A stretch of 53,737 bases of DNA from an uncultured Agathobacter sp. (GCA_934359755.1 CAKRLV010000018.1:1-53737), one strand, 5' to 3'; positions 1-8,110 are shown, counted from the stretch's first letter. Program-made: numbers and translations. The notes: a model not told the origin generated them from the letters alone.

Positions 1-117
1 GAGGAACAAAAAGAACAATGAATGCCACAAAAATCATAAGATACAATCTGACAACTTACGGTTGTCAAAGCAAAGGACCCCCTACTTTATTATACTCCCA
101 GAAGCAGTTTTAAGGAT

Positions 118-204
118 GGGGTTTTAAGGAAAAGAAGAATTGATAAAAACACAGGGGAATATAGGGATTTGGTTGTTTATTCAATTATTACAAATGATAA
201 ATAA
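118..204 (+). pseudogene. GNAT acetyltransferase C-terminal relic
   Basis: Reading this frame gives about 28 residues ending in YRDLVVYSIITNDK before a TAA. Charged residues followed by a YxDxxxYS-type tail are usual at the C-terminus of RimJ-like GNAT acetyltransferases, where the end of the fold follows a GF-x-x-EG-x-x-R stretch. Nothing upstream in the window continues the fold, and no start codon with a ribosome site is present, so I read it as the tail of a gene that was cut or decayed. The assignment rests on a short motif only. Confidence 0.35.
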
Positions 205-237
205 GCAACATGTTTATCGTGAGGAGAGTGTACGCTA

Positions 238-762
238 ATGAAAAATGAATTTTTAGAAGCATTAGGAAGTAATAATGCGAATAATAACACAGATTTATCA
301 TTGTATAGTAGATTTGTTGGAAAATGGTCGTTTACAATGACTACATATGACGAAGAGGGTAAGATTGAAGATACAAAAGAAGGTGAGTGGCTTTTTTCGT
401 ATGTCATGGATGGGTATGGAATTCAAGATGTTTTTATTTGTCCCAAAAGAGGAGAATGGACAGAGGAAGATACTTTATACGGAGATTATGGAACAACAAT
501 ACGAGTTCCAATGATAGATAACCCCGAAAAGTGGAATATAGTGTATGTTTCCAAATGGAGTGTTGATAGGTTGATCGCCGAAGAATTGGAGAATGATATT
601 ATACAAACAGGGATTAATAAAGATGCGAACGATACAACTATATGGCAATGGAATTTCAAAAATATTGAGAAGGATACATTTAGTTGGGAAAGTATCTATT
701 CAAAAGATTGTGGAAAGACGTGGAAATATGCAACAAAGGTAGAAGCTAAAAGAGAAATGTAA
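238..762 (+). CDS. Hypothetical DUF1579-like cytoplasmic protein
   Basis: This gene encodes 174 residues, with a GAGGAG ribosome site just upstream of the ATG. There is no signal peptide or membrane segment. The pattern GKWSFTMTTYDEEG, then GEWLFSYVMDGYGIQDVF, then many Trp/Tyr-rich beta-strand stretches (WNIVYVSKWS, WQWNFKNI, FSWESIYSKDCGKTW) resembles small beta-barrel proteins of the DUF1579 / lipocalin-like type, which probably bind a small ligand. No catalytic motif is visible. It stands alone, between an acetyltransferase relic and an integrase relic, and is followed by a perfect hairpin, so it may be cargo of a decayed mobile element. Function unknown. Confidence 0.7.
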   Translation: MKNEFLEALGSNNANNNTDLSLYSRFVGKWSFTMTTYDEEGKIEDTKEGEWLFSYVMDGYGIQDVFICPKRGEWTEEDTLYGDYGTTIRVPMIDNPEKWNIVYVSKWSVDRLIAEELENDIIQTGINKDANDTTIWQWNFKNIEKDTFSWESIYSKDCGKTWKYATKVEAKREM

Positions 763-810
763 ATCAAATGGTTTGAATAATAAATGTATTCTTATATGAT
801 AAAGTACAAT

Positions 811-834
811 GCTCCAGAGAATATTCTCTGGAGC
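811..834 (+). terminator. Palindromic hairpin after the DUF1579-like gene
   Basis: GCTCCAGAGA and TCTCTGGAGC form a perfect 10-bp stem with a 4-base loop, 48 bases past the stop codon. No clean T-run follows on the plus strand, so it may terminate weakly or act as an mRNA 3' end. Confidence 0.5.
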
Positions 835-872
835 AAAATATTATCAGCCTTTTATTTGTTTTATTTGTCGAA

Positions 873-1184
873 TTGGGAACTGTTAGCCTTAACAAAGGTG
901 ATGAGGATTTGATTAATAATCAGATTAATATTACAAAGACATACTATAGAACCGATAGACAGGATGTGATTACTGAACCCAAAACGAAAAAATCTGTAAG
1001 AGTGGTGGAAATACCGGAGTTTCTTTCGAAAGAGATAAAAGAATTTGTGGATGGATTATATGGGATGCCGGATGATGAAAGACTATTCCCCATAGTACAG
1101 GAAGCGGTTCAACACAAGATGAAGAACTATATAAAGAAGGCTGTGCAGACAGTAACGTTGGAGAGAGACAATCTATTGAAATAA
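873..1184 (+). pseudogene. Tyrosine integrase fragment (Tn916-type)
   Basis: About 100 residues match the middle of the catalytic domain of Tn916/phage-type tyrosine recombinases: a NNQINITKTYYRT stretch, then PKTKKSVRVVEIP, which contains the beta-hairpin lysine, then a segment ending DERLFP. The first catalytic arginine box, the HxxR box and the C-terminal tyrosine are all missing, and only a TTG could start the reading frame. In intact members the protein is about 380-400 residues, so this is a remnant. It suggests the neighbourhood was carried by an integrative element. Confidence 0.65.
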
Positions 1185-1266
1185 TTATTACAGAGCCAGA
1201 AGCTATTCCAAGAGCAGAGAAAGGAATGGAAAGGAAAGAACAGAACAGATACAGATACAGATACAG

Positions 1267-1548
1267 ATGCAGAACTTCGAGATGGAACTGCTTCAGGAGA
1301 GAAACAATCGATTAGAGAGTGACTTGAGGTATACAGAGAGACAGTTAAGCAGAGAGAACAAGAACAGCAATTGGCAAACTATACGAATAAGAGAATTCGA
1401 GGAAGAGGTCGCTAAATTGAAGAATAGGACATTGTGGCAGCAGATATTAAGTCAAAAAGAAAGGGCAATTGCTATGGCAGACGAAATAAATGTAAGGAGT
1501 TTGGGAAGAAGGTGCTGGATGTGGTATTGGCTGTTGGATATGCTGTAG
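1267..1548 (+). pseudogene. Coiled-coil fragment, possibly mobilisation-protein relic
   Basis: This open frame of 93 codons is rich in Glu, Arg, Lys and Asn (ERNNRLESDLRYTERQLSRE) and is predicted to form a coiled coil, then ends abruptly in Trp/Tyr/Leu codons. It begins right after a run of the hexamer AGATAC (about 1246-1269). Charged coiled coils like this make up the C-terminal part of Mob/relaxase proteins and of phage replication proteins, and its place after an integrase relic fits. No good ribosome site is visible. It could also be non-coding decay. Confidence 0.3.
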
Positions 1549-1665
1549 CGGTGTGTTGGGGCATGTGGTGGATTATGAATAGCATGTGATTGGGTAATGA
1601 CAATCCATGATAAAGCTCGATATATAAAATATAGATATATAATAAAAATTTTTGTGAAAAATCTA

Positions 1666-1692
1666 TTGAAATACGACAAAAAGTGTTATAAT
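1666..1692 (+). promoter_or_regulatory. Extended -10 promoter of the XRE-ImmA-PIN operon
   Basis: TTGAAA (1666-1671) and TATAAT (1687-1692) are 15 bases apart, and the -10 is preceded by TGT, giving an extended -10 (TGTTATAAT) that compensates for the short spacer. It lies 45 bases before the XRE start. Confidence 0.6.
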
Positions 1693-1737
1693 ATGAATAG
1701 ACCTAGTGCATATAGTATTAGAAATGGAGGAATAGAT

Positions 1738-2118
1738 ATGGCAGATATTTACGAGTTTGTAAAAAAGTCAAATAATAGTCGTCCTTTGTATACTAGTTAT
1801 GAGTTAAGTAAAAAAGTAAAGGATAAGAGAATAAGCGAAGGAATTGATGCATCAGGATTTGCTTCAAAGTATGACATCCCTTTAGATATTTTACTTAAAA
1901 TTGAAGAAGGAACTTGCAGTTTTTCTCCAAAGATTTACAAGGCATGTGGTCAGATATTAGGATTAGCAACGGATGAGTTATTGTCTGAAATTAATGATGA
2001 TGTGGCAGCAGCGAATTTTAGATCGGATGGAAATGATGCTAATGTTCAAGGAACATTTGAATTAGCAAATATGTTATTTAATGAGATTATTATGCAAAGA
2101 AAAATCGGAATAAACTGA
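1738..2118 (+). CDS. XRE-family HTH regulator/antitoxin
   Basis: This 126-residue protein has a helix-turn-helix of the Cro/C1 type at about residues 20-75 (ELSKKVKDKRISEGID, then FASKYDIPLDILLKIEEG), where the usual recognition helix and the 'leave the domain' turn can be followed. The start is the ATG at 1738, because GGAGG lies 7-11 bases before it; the frame stays open further upstream but that part is AT-rich promoter. It is the first gene of a three-gene operon with an ImmA-like protease 14 bases downstream. In ICEBs1-type and DdrO/IrrE-type systems the protease cleaves the XRE partner; by analogy this protein is the likely repressor and substrate. Confidence 0.75.
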   Translation: MADIYEFVKKSNNSRPLYTSYELSKKVKDKRISEGIDASGFASKYDIPLDILLKIEEGTCSFSPKIYKACGQILGLATDELLSEINDDVAAANFRSDGNDANVQGTFELANMLFNEIIMQRKIGIN

Positions 2119-2132
2119 TAAGGCGGTGTTTT

Positions 2133-2900
2133 TTGAAAAGGTTAACAGAACAGGAAAAAACAGAGCTGTATGAAGAAGTGCACCCAATTGCTCTTGAGTA
2201 TAGAGAATCTTTTATTAGTAAAGATGAAGTGATAAAAGATACTTTCAAAACGATAGAGCAATTGGGTTTATTACTTATAAGGTTTCCGGCAGTTGGAGAT
2301 AATACTTCTTTGAGTGGCTTTACAATATATAAAAATCCATATAATTGTATTTATATAAATAGCAGGCAAAATCTGGGAAGACAATATTTGTCATGTTGGC
2401 ATGAGTGTTATCATATTCACACGGGAGAAGGAAACGGCATTAGTTATACGGAAGCAGAAAAGCAGGATCCTATTGAATATAAAGCAAGTGCCTTCGCTAG
2501 TATTATTCTAATGCCAGATTCTTTAGTTAAGAGATATATTTCAGATCATAATATTTCTGTGCAATATATAAAGCATGAAGAAATAATTCGTATGCAGAAT
2601 TATTTTAATGTTGGTTATTCAGCCATGCTTGCAAGAATTATACAATTGTACCCTCAATTTAAGAAAAATTTGCAAAATAGATATGCGATTGCAATGAATA
2701 CCGAAGAAAAACGGAGATTGTTGGAGAAAAAAACAAAATCTGTTAATGGAAATTTACAACTAATAAATGCCACAAATGATATATATATTCCAGACTCTTT
2801 TTATGATGACATTACTTTTAATCTGGATAAAAAGAGAATATCGAAAGAAAAGGCTTTTGACTTATTAAAAGTTATAGATGGGCTGAATATTGATTTATAA
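2133..2900 (+). CDS. ImmA/IrrE-family metallo-endopeptidase
   Basis: The protein has 255 residues and starts at TTG with the ribosome site AAGGCGGTG about 5 bases upstream. A zinc-protease HExxH motif is visible as HECYH at residues 90-94, followed by the family's EYKASAFASIILMP (115-128), whose Glu is the probable third ligand. The family (DUF955) cleaves HTH repressors to switch on mobile-element or stress genes. The C-terminal 100 residues are lysine-rich and carry no known motif. It lies between the XRE gene and a PIN-type nuclease and overlaps the latter by 11 bases, so the three are probably translated together. Cytoplasmic. Confidence 0.82.
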   Translation: MKRLTEQEKTELYEEVHPIALEYRESFISKDEVIKDTFKTIEQLGLLLIRFPAVGDNTSLSGFTIYKNPYNCIYINSRQNLGRQYLSCWHECYHIHTGEGNGISYTEAEKQDPIEYKASAFASIILMPDSLVKRYISDHNISVQYIKHEEIIRMQNYFNVGYSAMLARIIQLYPQFKKNLQNRYAIAMNTEEKRRLLEKKTKSVNGNLQLINATNDIYIPDSFYDDITFNLDKKRISKEKAFDLLKVIDGLNIDL

Positions 2901-3501
2901 GGGCGAAGAATTGTCAAATTATCCAATTTGTGATACAGATATTTGGGTGGATGTAATTCTTGCAAAAATAGATGATGCACTAATTGGAAAGTATTTCAAG
3001 ATAGTAGTGGCTGATGTTGTAGAAAAAGAAATATTAAAATTCGGTAAGAATGAGTATTTTAAGGTTATTACGGAAAAATACAATACATTAAAAAATGAGG
3101 GGAAAATTATTGTTATTGAGCATAGTGATATAAATTCAGAGGATAAGAAACTGTTAGAGAAACAATTAGTCGATTGTGATGGCAGATTTCAAACAGGGTT
3201 AGCTGATCATCCTCATGAGGAACATAAAGGAGAAATTGTATCAGCAATATATGCAGAACATTTTGAATGTCTATTTTTGAAAAGCAACGATGGTGCGTTT
3301 CATGAGGGGAATATGGGACGTGTAGCGTTTCCGGATTTGGTTGTCAGGGACAGAGAAGATGCGTTAAGAGATTTGGTTGATAATTCTTACCATCGTAATA
3401 AATGTAGGCAATTAATTCTTGATAATAGGGCTCTAATGAATGAAGGAACAAGAATATATAACGAGGAGAAAAATGCAGTAGTTACAGAAGATCAGGTGTG
3501 A
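2890..3501 (+). CDS. PIN-like nuclease, third gene of the XRE-ImmA cassette
   Basis: The 203-residue product starts with TTG inside the last codons of the ImmA gene. Its acidic residues are arranged as in PIN RNases: CDTDIWVDV (D15/D17), VVEKEI (E45/E47), HKGEIVSA (E115) and FLKSNDGAF (D134), each at the end of a hydrophobic strand. PIN domains are Mg-dependent RNases, often toxins. At 203 residues it is longer than most VapC toxins (about 130), and no VapB is present. I infer a defence or toxin role in which the XRE protein represses, and the protease or the operon organisation controls, the nuclease. PIN assignment by motif only. Confidence 0.6.
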   Translation: MIYKGEELSNYPICDTDIWVDVILAKIDDALIGKYFKIVVADVVEKEILKFGKNEYFKVITEKYNTLKNEGKIIVIEHSDINSEDKKLLEKQLVDCDGRFQTGLADHPHEEHKGEIVSAIYAEHFECLFLKSNDGAFHEGNMGRVAFPDLVVRDREDALRDLVDNSYHRNKCRQLILDNRALMNEGTRIYNEEKNAVVTEDQV

Positions 3502-3547
3502 CTTCTTTTACATAAATTAAGAGGTAAATTGTAGAGTGAAAGTGAAA

Positions 3548-3566
3548 CGGTGCCATTCCGGTGCCA
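3548..3566 (+). repeat. Paired CGGTGCCA direct repeats (integrase arm-site-like)
   Basis: Two copies of CGGTGCCA (3548-3555 and 3559-3566) lie 11 bases apart, start to start. Short direct repeats of this GTGCCA type are common next to attachment sites of tyrosine-integrase elements, where they bind the integrase N-terminal arm domain. They lie about 95 bases before the tuf remnant, which fits an element end. Confidence 0.35.
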
Positions 3567-3660
3567 AGAACTCTTGCAAATAAAAATACACTATCCAAAA
3601 CAAACGCATTTATGCAAGTTTCAATACTTATAACCATATCAAATACCCAGTAAAACGGTA

Positions 3661-3723
3661 TTCAAATATCGTGAGGGTGGACGTACAGTAGGTTCTGGAC
3701 GTGTTGCTACAATCATCGAGTAA
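3661..3723 (+). pseudogene. tuf: tuf (EF-Tu) 3'-end remnant, possible attachment site
   Basis: The reading frame encodes the invariant C-terminus of elongation factor Tu, YREGGRTVGSGRVATIIE, then TAA. The rest of tuf (about 375 codons) is absent: upstream sequence is AT-rich, with stops and no EF-Tu motifs. A strong terminator follows, as after a real tuf gene. A displaced gene 3' end like this is what an integrative element leaves when it inserts into the end of a conserved gene and rebuilds that end on its other side. The intact tuf would then lie to the left, outside this window. The identity of the peptide is clear; the integration model is inferred. Confidence 0.7.
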
Positions 3724-3757
3724 TTACTTGTTGGTAGTTTTATAATACAGTAAATTC

Positions 3758-3791
3758 AAGGGTTTCAAGCATTTGCTTGGAACCCTTTTTT
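3758..3791 (+). terminator. Strong rho-independent terminator after the tuf remnant
   Basis: AAGGGTTTCAAGCA pairs with TGCTTGGAACCCTT across a 2-base centre, followed by a run of seven T. It is 35 bases past the EF-Tu stop codon and is likely the original tuf terminator. Confidence 0.85.
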
Positions 3792-3989
3792 CATATAAAA
3801 TACGCTTTAGCTGAATGAAGTAAAAAGTCTTGTAGTGTAAAAATGGCGTAAAAATATGAATTTTGCAATTCGTGGCGTAGATTTGGATATATATTTCGAA
3901 AAATATTTATGAAAGAGTATTTTAATAAAAATGATTACTACAGAGATATATTAAAGAAAAGCGCAAAATAATTTAATAAGGTTAAAATA

Positions 3990-4274
3990 GTGGATGCCAT
4001 AGTAAAGAATATATTAAATATGGAAAAAATAATTACAAATAAAGGATACTCAACATCGTATAGTGTTTTACGTGATAATTTATTTAAACATCCAGTTGTA
4101 TCAAAAAACAATTTAACAGATATATTAAATGTAAGTTATCCTACTGTAAGTAAAATGGTTGATGACTTCAGTGCGGATAATATATTACAAGATGTTGCTC
4201 CTGATCAAAGGCGAAACAAAAGATATGTATTTTCTATTTATATGGAAATTTTAAATAGAGGAACAGAATTATAA
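3990..4274 (+). pseudogene. Fic-family protein C-terminal relic (winged helix)
   Basis: The 94 codons correspond to the winged-helix tail that follows the Fic AMP-transferase domain in many bacterial Fic proteins: HPVVSKNNLTDILNVSYPT, SKMVDDFSADNIL and a final RRNKRYVFSIYMEIL. The catalytic Fic box (HPFxxGNGR) and all preceding sequence are missing, and the only start is a GTG without a clear ribosome site. Intact proteins are about 350-380 residues. It is probably a leftover of a deleted gene. Confidence 0.6.
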
Positions 4275-4472
4275 AGGCAAAGCCCGAGTTCAATAAAATT
4301 GTAAGAAAGATTTATGTATGGAGAGAAATTAGAGTATAATATTGGAGATAATACGAACCATATAGGAAATTACGATGTAATATTCCTATAAAGTTAAAAC
4401 GCTCTGCCAGGATGCAATTGATGTGAAGAAGAAAAATGTGTGTATTTAGCTGAATAAATGAGATGAAATAAA

Positions 4473-4805
4473 ATGAGAGATGATTTTAAATGTAGATTAG
4501 CAAGATATTATAAAAATGAAGAATATGAGTGCTGGTCAATACAATATGATTTGGATGGTGACGGATTCCAAGCGTATGATGTTTTAGTATTACATTTTGT
4601 TGATGAAAAAGAGGTTAAAGTTAAAGCTTTATTTTTATCACAGTTAGAGGAGTGTTTGAATTCTGAAATCGTTTTGTCATATATATTAGCGACATTTGAA
4701 GATTTGACGGATGGCGAGGGAAGTTTTATCTTGCAAAAACAGTTGGACTCAAAAATTGATGAATATTGGCCGAAAGATTTGATTGATATGATTAATCTTA
4801 TTTAA
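4473..4805 (+). CDS. Small acidic hypothetical protein
   Basis: This 110-residue acidic protein has no signal peptide. The visible pattern is an N-terminal DFKCRLARYYKNEEYECWSI segment, then alternating beta strands (DVLVLHFVDEKEVKVKALF) and a C-terminal helix. I do not recognise a family. Its size, acidity and position in a block of decayed genes are those often seen for immunity or cargo proteins, but nothing shows this directly. The ribosome site is weak (GAGATGAAATAAA before ATG). Confidence 0.5.
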   Translation: MRDDFKCRLARYYKNEEYECWSIQYDLDGDGFQAYDVLVLHFVDEKEVKVKALFLSQLEECLNSEIVLSYILATFEDLTDGEGSFILQKQLDSKIDEYWPKDLIDMINLI

Positions 4806-5080
4806 AGAATTGTTAATTATAATAGAAATGTAGCATTTAAAAGTTTAGATAGTCTTGAAAACCTTAATTTTACTGGATGTAAGGTCTATTTGACAGTCTG
4901 TAAATCGCAAATTGCTTTTAGAAACACATGGAAAAAGCATATGATTTCATTGTGATTCGAATATCGCGATAAATAATTGAATTACGCACAATTATTAAAT
5001 ATGAAGTCAATGCATTGCTAAATATGTTAATAGTCAGCTTACTAATATGTGGGCATGCATTGAGGAATAGGAGAAAAAAT

Positions 5081-5504
5081 TGACAGTAGCAGAGATGATA
5101 AAAAAACCAGAACAGACAGTATTGAAAAAGTACAGAGCCTTGGTTATGTCAAGGAAGGTAATGTGTACAAATTACATGATGATAAAGTCATATATCATGC
5201 AGGAAATCAGGAGTTACTAAAGTATAAGTGGGATTTCAGCAATAAAAGCTTATCAGCAGATTATAAAGATGATGATATGGGATATACATTTCACGAGTGA
5301 AGATAATATTGTATATTTTAATATTCAGGTCAATGTAGATTCATACATAGATGGAGAGATTACAAGTAAAGGCGCAATTGAGTATAAAGAAGTTTCCAAA
5401 CTGGCTAAGCAGGTTCTTTCTGATAATAGATCTGAAATAAAAAAATAGTTAAGAAACTGAATGCAACTGGCAAGCAATATATGGTTAATAATCCTGTAAA
5501 ATAG
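5081..5504 (+). pseudogene. Frameshifted gene upstream of the DUF6033-like gene
   Basis: Four in-frame pieces in different frames join into one plausible protein of about 140 residues: a start TVAEMIKKPEQT (frame from TTG at 5081), then SIEKVQSLGYVKEGNVYKLH and YKWDFSNKSLSADYKDDDMG, then DNIVYFNIQVNVDSYIDG and EYKEVSKLAKQVLSD, then KKLNATGKQYMVNNPVK. Frames change near 5115, near 5298 (GAGTGAAG) and at an A7 run near 5440. The C-terminal piece ends before the next gene. Either a decayed gene or sequencing errors at homopolymers; the protein family is unknown to me. Confidence 0.5.
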
Positions 5505-5594
5505 TCCGATATTTAAGGTAAGCAGATTTCGAAATGGATTTTGGAATCTGCTATGGCGCACGAAGAGGCTGTTATTTTACAAGGAGGTACAAAT

Positions 5595-6449
5595 ATGGCA
5601 ATCAATACAAATTCAGTGCTATCAAATATATATGGTTCAACATATAAAACTACAGGAAGATCAGATAGCAAAGCTACCCAAAAATCGGAAACGGAAGAAA
5701 TTGGAGAAGCCAAAGATTCTAAGAGCACAGACAAAGTAAAGGAAAGTGCAAGCTATGGAAGGAAAATTGGAGAACCAAAATTGTCAAAAGAAGCAGCTAA
5801 ATATTACGAGAAACTCAAGCAAAAATATGGTAATTATGACTTTATTCTTGTAAGTGAGGATCAGAAGCAAAATGCACAGGCAAATGCTGCAAAGTATGCT
5901 AATAGCAGCAAAACAGTAGTGCTTATCGATGAGGATAAAATCGAAAAGATGGCTACGGATGAGAATTATCGTAAAAAATACGAGGAAATTCTGAGTGGAG
6001 CTTCAGCTAAATTACAAGATCTAAAAAGCAGTATGGAGAAATCTGGTGCCAGTGTACAAGGCTATGGTATGCAGGTTAATGATGGAGGCACAGCATCATT
6101 TTTTGCAGTACTCAAGAAATCTTCATCTGACCAGAAAGCAAGAATAGAAAAGGGTGCTGAAAAGAAAAAAGCACAGAAACAGGCAGAGAAAAAAGCGACA
6201 GAGAAAAAAGCAGCTGAAAAGAAGGCAGAGAAGAAGGAACACAGCAAGCTTGAAAAATCAAAGTCTTCTAATTCGAATAAGACGGATGATATAGATTACG
6301 CAGATGATACAGAGACTGTTACGATTACAGCTAATTCTATCGAAGAACTAATGAAGAAAATTGAGGATTATTCTTTTGCACAAAAGAGCGACAATGTCCA
6401 GACAGCGCAGGAAAAAATGATAGGACAGCGCGTCGATTTCAGAGGATAG
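5595..6449 (+). CDS. DUF6033-like coiled-coil protein
   Basis: The product is 284 residues. I chose the ATG at 5595 because AAGGAGG sits 6-12 bases upstream and the sequence before it is spacer. It is soluble and hydrophilic: a Ser/Thr/Lys-rich N-terminus, a folded centre (KLSKEAAKYYEKLKQKYGNY, then FILVSEDQKQNAQANAAKYA, a conserved look of the DUF6033 family in Lachnospiraceae), a Lys/Glu/Ala coiled coil at roughly residues 185-235 (AEKKATEKKAAEKKAEKKE) and an acidic tail. Function unknown. It is followed 50 bases later by another charged helical protein, probably one operon with the broken gene upstream. Confidence 0.65.
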   Translation: MAINTNSVLSNIYGSTYKTTGRSDSKATQKSETEEIGEAKDSKSTDKVKESASYGRKIGEPKLSKEAAKYYEKLKQKYGNYDFILVSEDQKQNAQANAAKYANSSKTVVLIDEDKIEKMATDENYRKKYEEILSGASAKLQDLKSSMEKSGASVQGYGMQVNDGGTASFFAVLKKSSSDQKARIEKGAEKKKAQKQAEKKATEKKAAEKKAEKKEHSKLEKSKSSNSNKTDDIDYADDTETVTITANSIEELMKKIEDYSFAQKSDNVQTAQEKMIGQRVDFRG

Positions 6450-6499
6450 TGAAATGGTGCATTTACATAAACACAGCATTAGAATAAGGATGTGAGCAT

Positions 6500-7099
6500 A
6501 TGAAGATGGGCGATATACTTCCCAAGTATCAGACGTATAGAAATGAACTTCAGGATAAGCAGAAAAACGCTTATTTAAAGCTGAAAGGGGCAAAAGAAAA
6601 ATCCAAATATGACTCAAGTGGAATTTGGGAAGAAAGGGCTGCTGACCTTGAATTATCATATAATGATGCAAAAGATAAGTTTGAGAAATATGAAGATGCT
6701 CTCAATGATATAAAAGAGCAGTACTGTACGGCATGGAATGCGGAGAATGCCAGAGCTTTAGCTGATCCAGAGACAGGCATGGCAGCTAATCTTGCGAAAA
6801 TTATGACAACTGTTGCCAGAATGTGTGCAGGGGATAAAGTTCCGGCTTCTGACGAGAAGAAGGTCATGGAATATGATGATAAAATGTACGGAAGGGCCAA
6901 GCAGGCGCAGATGATGATGGCGGCTATGAAAAAGAAGCAGAAAGAGTATGAATCACTTTGGGATGATGAGGAAGAGAATAAGTACGATTGTGAAGAGGCT
7001 GCCAATAATACGCAGTACCAGGGTGAATTGCCACCGATTCCTGATGAGAGTGATGGCGCAGCAAGCGAATTGCCATCAGAAGGTGTAGTAGTAAGCTGA
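6500..7099 (+). CDS. Charged helical protein of unknown function
   Basis: This 199-residue soluble protein is almost entirely helical and charged, with no signal peptide. The first 80 residues (QTYRNELQDKQKNAYLKLKG ... FEKYEDALNDIKEQY) look like a coiled coil; the central part holds NARALADPETGMAANLAKIM; the C-terminus is acidic and Pro/Glu-rich (PPIPDESDGAASELPSEG). It follows the DUF6033-like gene closely and is followed by a terminator, so the two form an operon. I recognise no family; together they might be structural or scaffold proteins, but that is a guess. Confidence 0.6.
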   Translation: MKMGDILPKYQTYRNELQDKQKNAYLKLKGAKEKSKYDSSGIWEERAADLELSYNDAKDKFEKYEDALNDIKEQYCTAWNAENARALADPETGMAANLAKIMTTVARMCAGDKVPASDEKKVMEYDDKMYGRAKQAQMMMAAMKKKQKEYESLWDDEEENKYDCEEAANNTQYQGELPPIPDESDGAASELPSEGVVVS

Positions 7100-7119
7100 T
7101 AGAAAGTATTTCAAATATT

Positions 7120-7162
7120 AAAGACTGATACTAAATGAAACATAAAGTATCAGTCTTTTAGT
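7120..7162 (+). terminator. Rho-independent terminator
   Basis: AAAGACTGATAC (7120-7131) pairs with GTATCAGTCTTT (7147-7158), followed by T-rich sequence. It closes the operon that ends at 7099. Confidence 0.8.
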
Positions 7163-7255
7163 TTAGAGTTTTTGACGCTCCCTAAAGGCTTTATTACTAA
7201 TAATGAGCCGTCCTAATAATAAGAGAGCTAATATTAAAATATGAATGCGAAAAAT

Positions 7256-7915
7256 TTATTCAAATACAAGTAATAATGCCATCTTGAATCTGCCATTGGC
7301 TGTTACGCTGTGAAGTCCGTTTTTCTCAAATTTGAAGCACTCTCCAGCAGAAAGTTCATAATTTTTTCCCTCGTATCCGATTGTTGCTTTTCCCTCGAGT
7401 GCAAATACAATAGCATTACCTGGTGCACGATGAGGAGTAAGACCTGTACCTTCGTCGAATGCCATAAGCACATATTTTATAGATGAATTGCTTACGATAT
7501 CCATGTTGGCGATGCTGCCTTCTTCGTAGTTGATAAGATTTTTAAGTTCAAATACTTCATTTGCTTTTACATTTGCGTTCATGATAATCTCCTTTTGTGT
7601 GATATTTTCTAATATAATTTCTGTGTAAATCATTCCTGAGTACGATTCCATTCCACATAATGTGCCACCTGGAACAATGAGTGCAGTATCGGGCAAGAGT
7701 TCTAATTTCTCTGCATTTTCGCCGATAACAATATTGCCTTTTCCAGCGGCTCCAATATACATGGTCATGCGATCATAGCTTTCCTGACTGATCGAGGTTT
7801 TTTTCCCTAATGAAAAAAGAGTAACTTTGGTTATATCACCGAGTCTGGTGTCCCTTGATATAGTAAAGCCATCCCGAATAGGGCGAAGCTGCTCGATAGT
7901 AAAGACATTATTCAT
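7256..7915 (-). CDS. Bicupin-type cupin domain protein
   Basis: The 219-residue protein has two beta-barrel halves. The second is a clear cupin: LTPHRAPGNAIVFALEGKA, then GYEGKNYELSAGECFKFEKN and LHSVTANGRFK, matching the two cupin boxes with PHxAP and LHxV histidines as metal ligands. The first half (DITKVTLFSLGKKTSIS ... LIVPGGTLCGMES) has the strand pattern but lost most ligand residues. Such proteins are often small-molecule sensors, isomerases or storage-like binding proteins. It is transcribed alone, away from the sigma-factor gene. The ribosome site AAGGGG lies just before the ATG. Confidence 0.8.
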   Translation of the reverse strand: MNNVFTIEQLRPIRDGFTISRDTRLGDITKVTLFSLGKKTSISQESYDRMTMYIGAAGKGNIVIGENAEKLELLPDTALIVPGGTLCGMESYSGMIYTEIILENITQKEIIMNANVKANEVFELKNLINYEEGSIANMDIVSNSSIKYVLMAFDEGTGLTPHRAPGNAIVFALEGKATIGYEGKNYELSAGECFKFEKNGLHSVTANGRFKMALLLVFE

Positions 7916-8029
7916 ATGTTGCCCCTTTCTGTCTGTAATTGATACTGTTTGTTAATAAAATGACATCATTAGTATGTGAAATGATTGTTCACAATATTAA
8001 TATAAGCTATAATCAGAAAATACAGTCTT

Positions 8030-8110
8030 TCAGCTAGAGGAAAGTCGCTGGTGCCAATATTGGTAGCGATGTGTGACTGGGGTGGAAAGCATCGCCATGA
8101 AAAATAAATA
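8030..8110 (+). other. Possible structured leader before the ECF sigma gene
   Basis: Two adjacent hairpins can be drawn: TCGCT with AGCGA around GGTGCCAATATTGG, and GCGATG with CATCGC around a purine-rich loop. The spacing (about 100 bases to the sigma start) would fit an RNA leader. I compared it by eye with the common riboswitch cores and it matches none. Confidence 0.2.

Noticed and set aside
6062..6247. Minus-strand Phe/Ser/Ala-rich frame opposite the DUF6033-like gene
   Set aside because: It mirrors the Lys/Glu/Ala coiled-coil codons of the real gene.
8030..8110. ZTP, cobalamin or SAM riboswitch
   Set aside because: GTGTGACTGG looked like the ZTP core, but the conserved 3' CCGCCTGGGC part and pseudoknot are missing; other classes fit worse.
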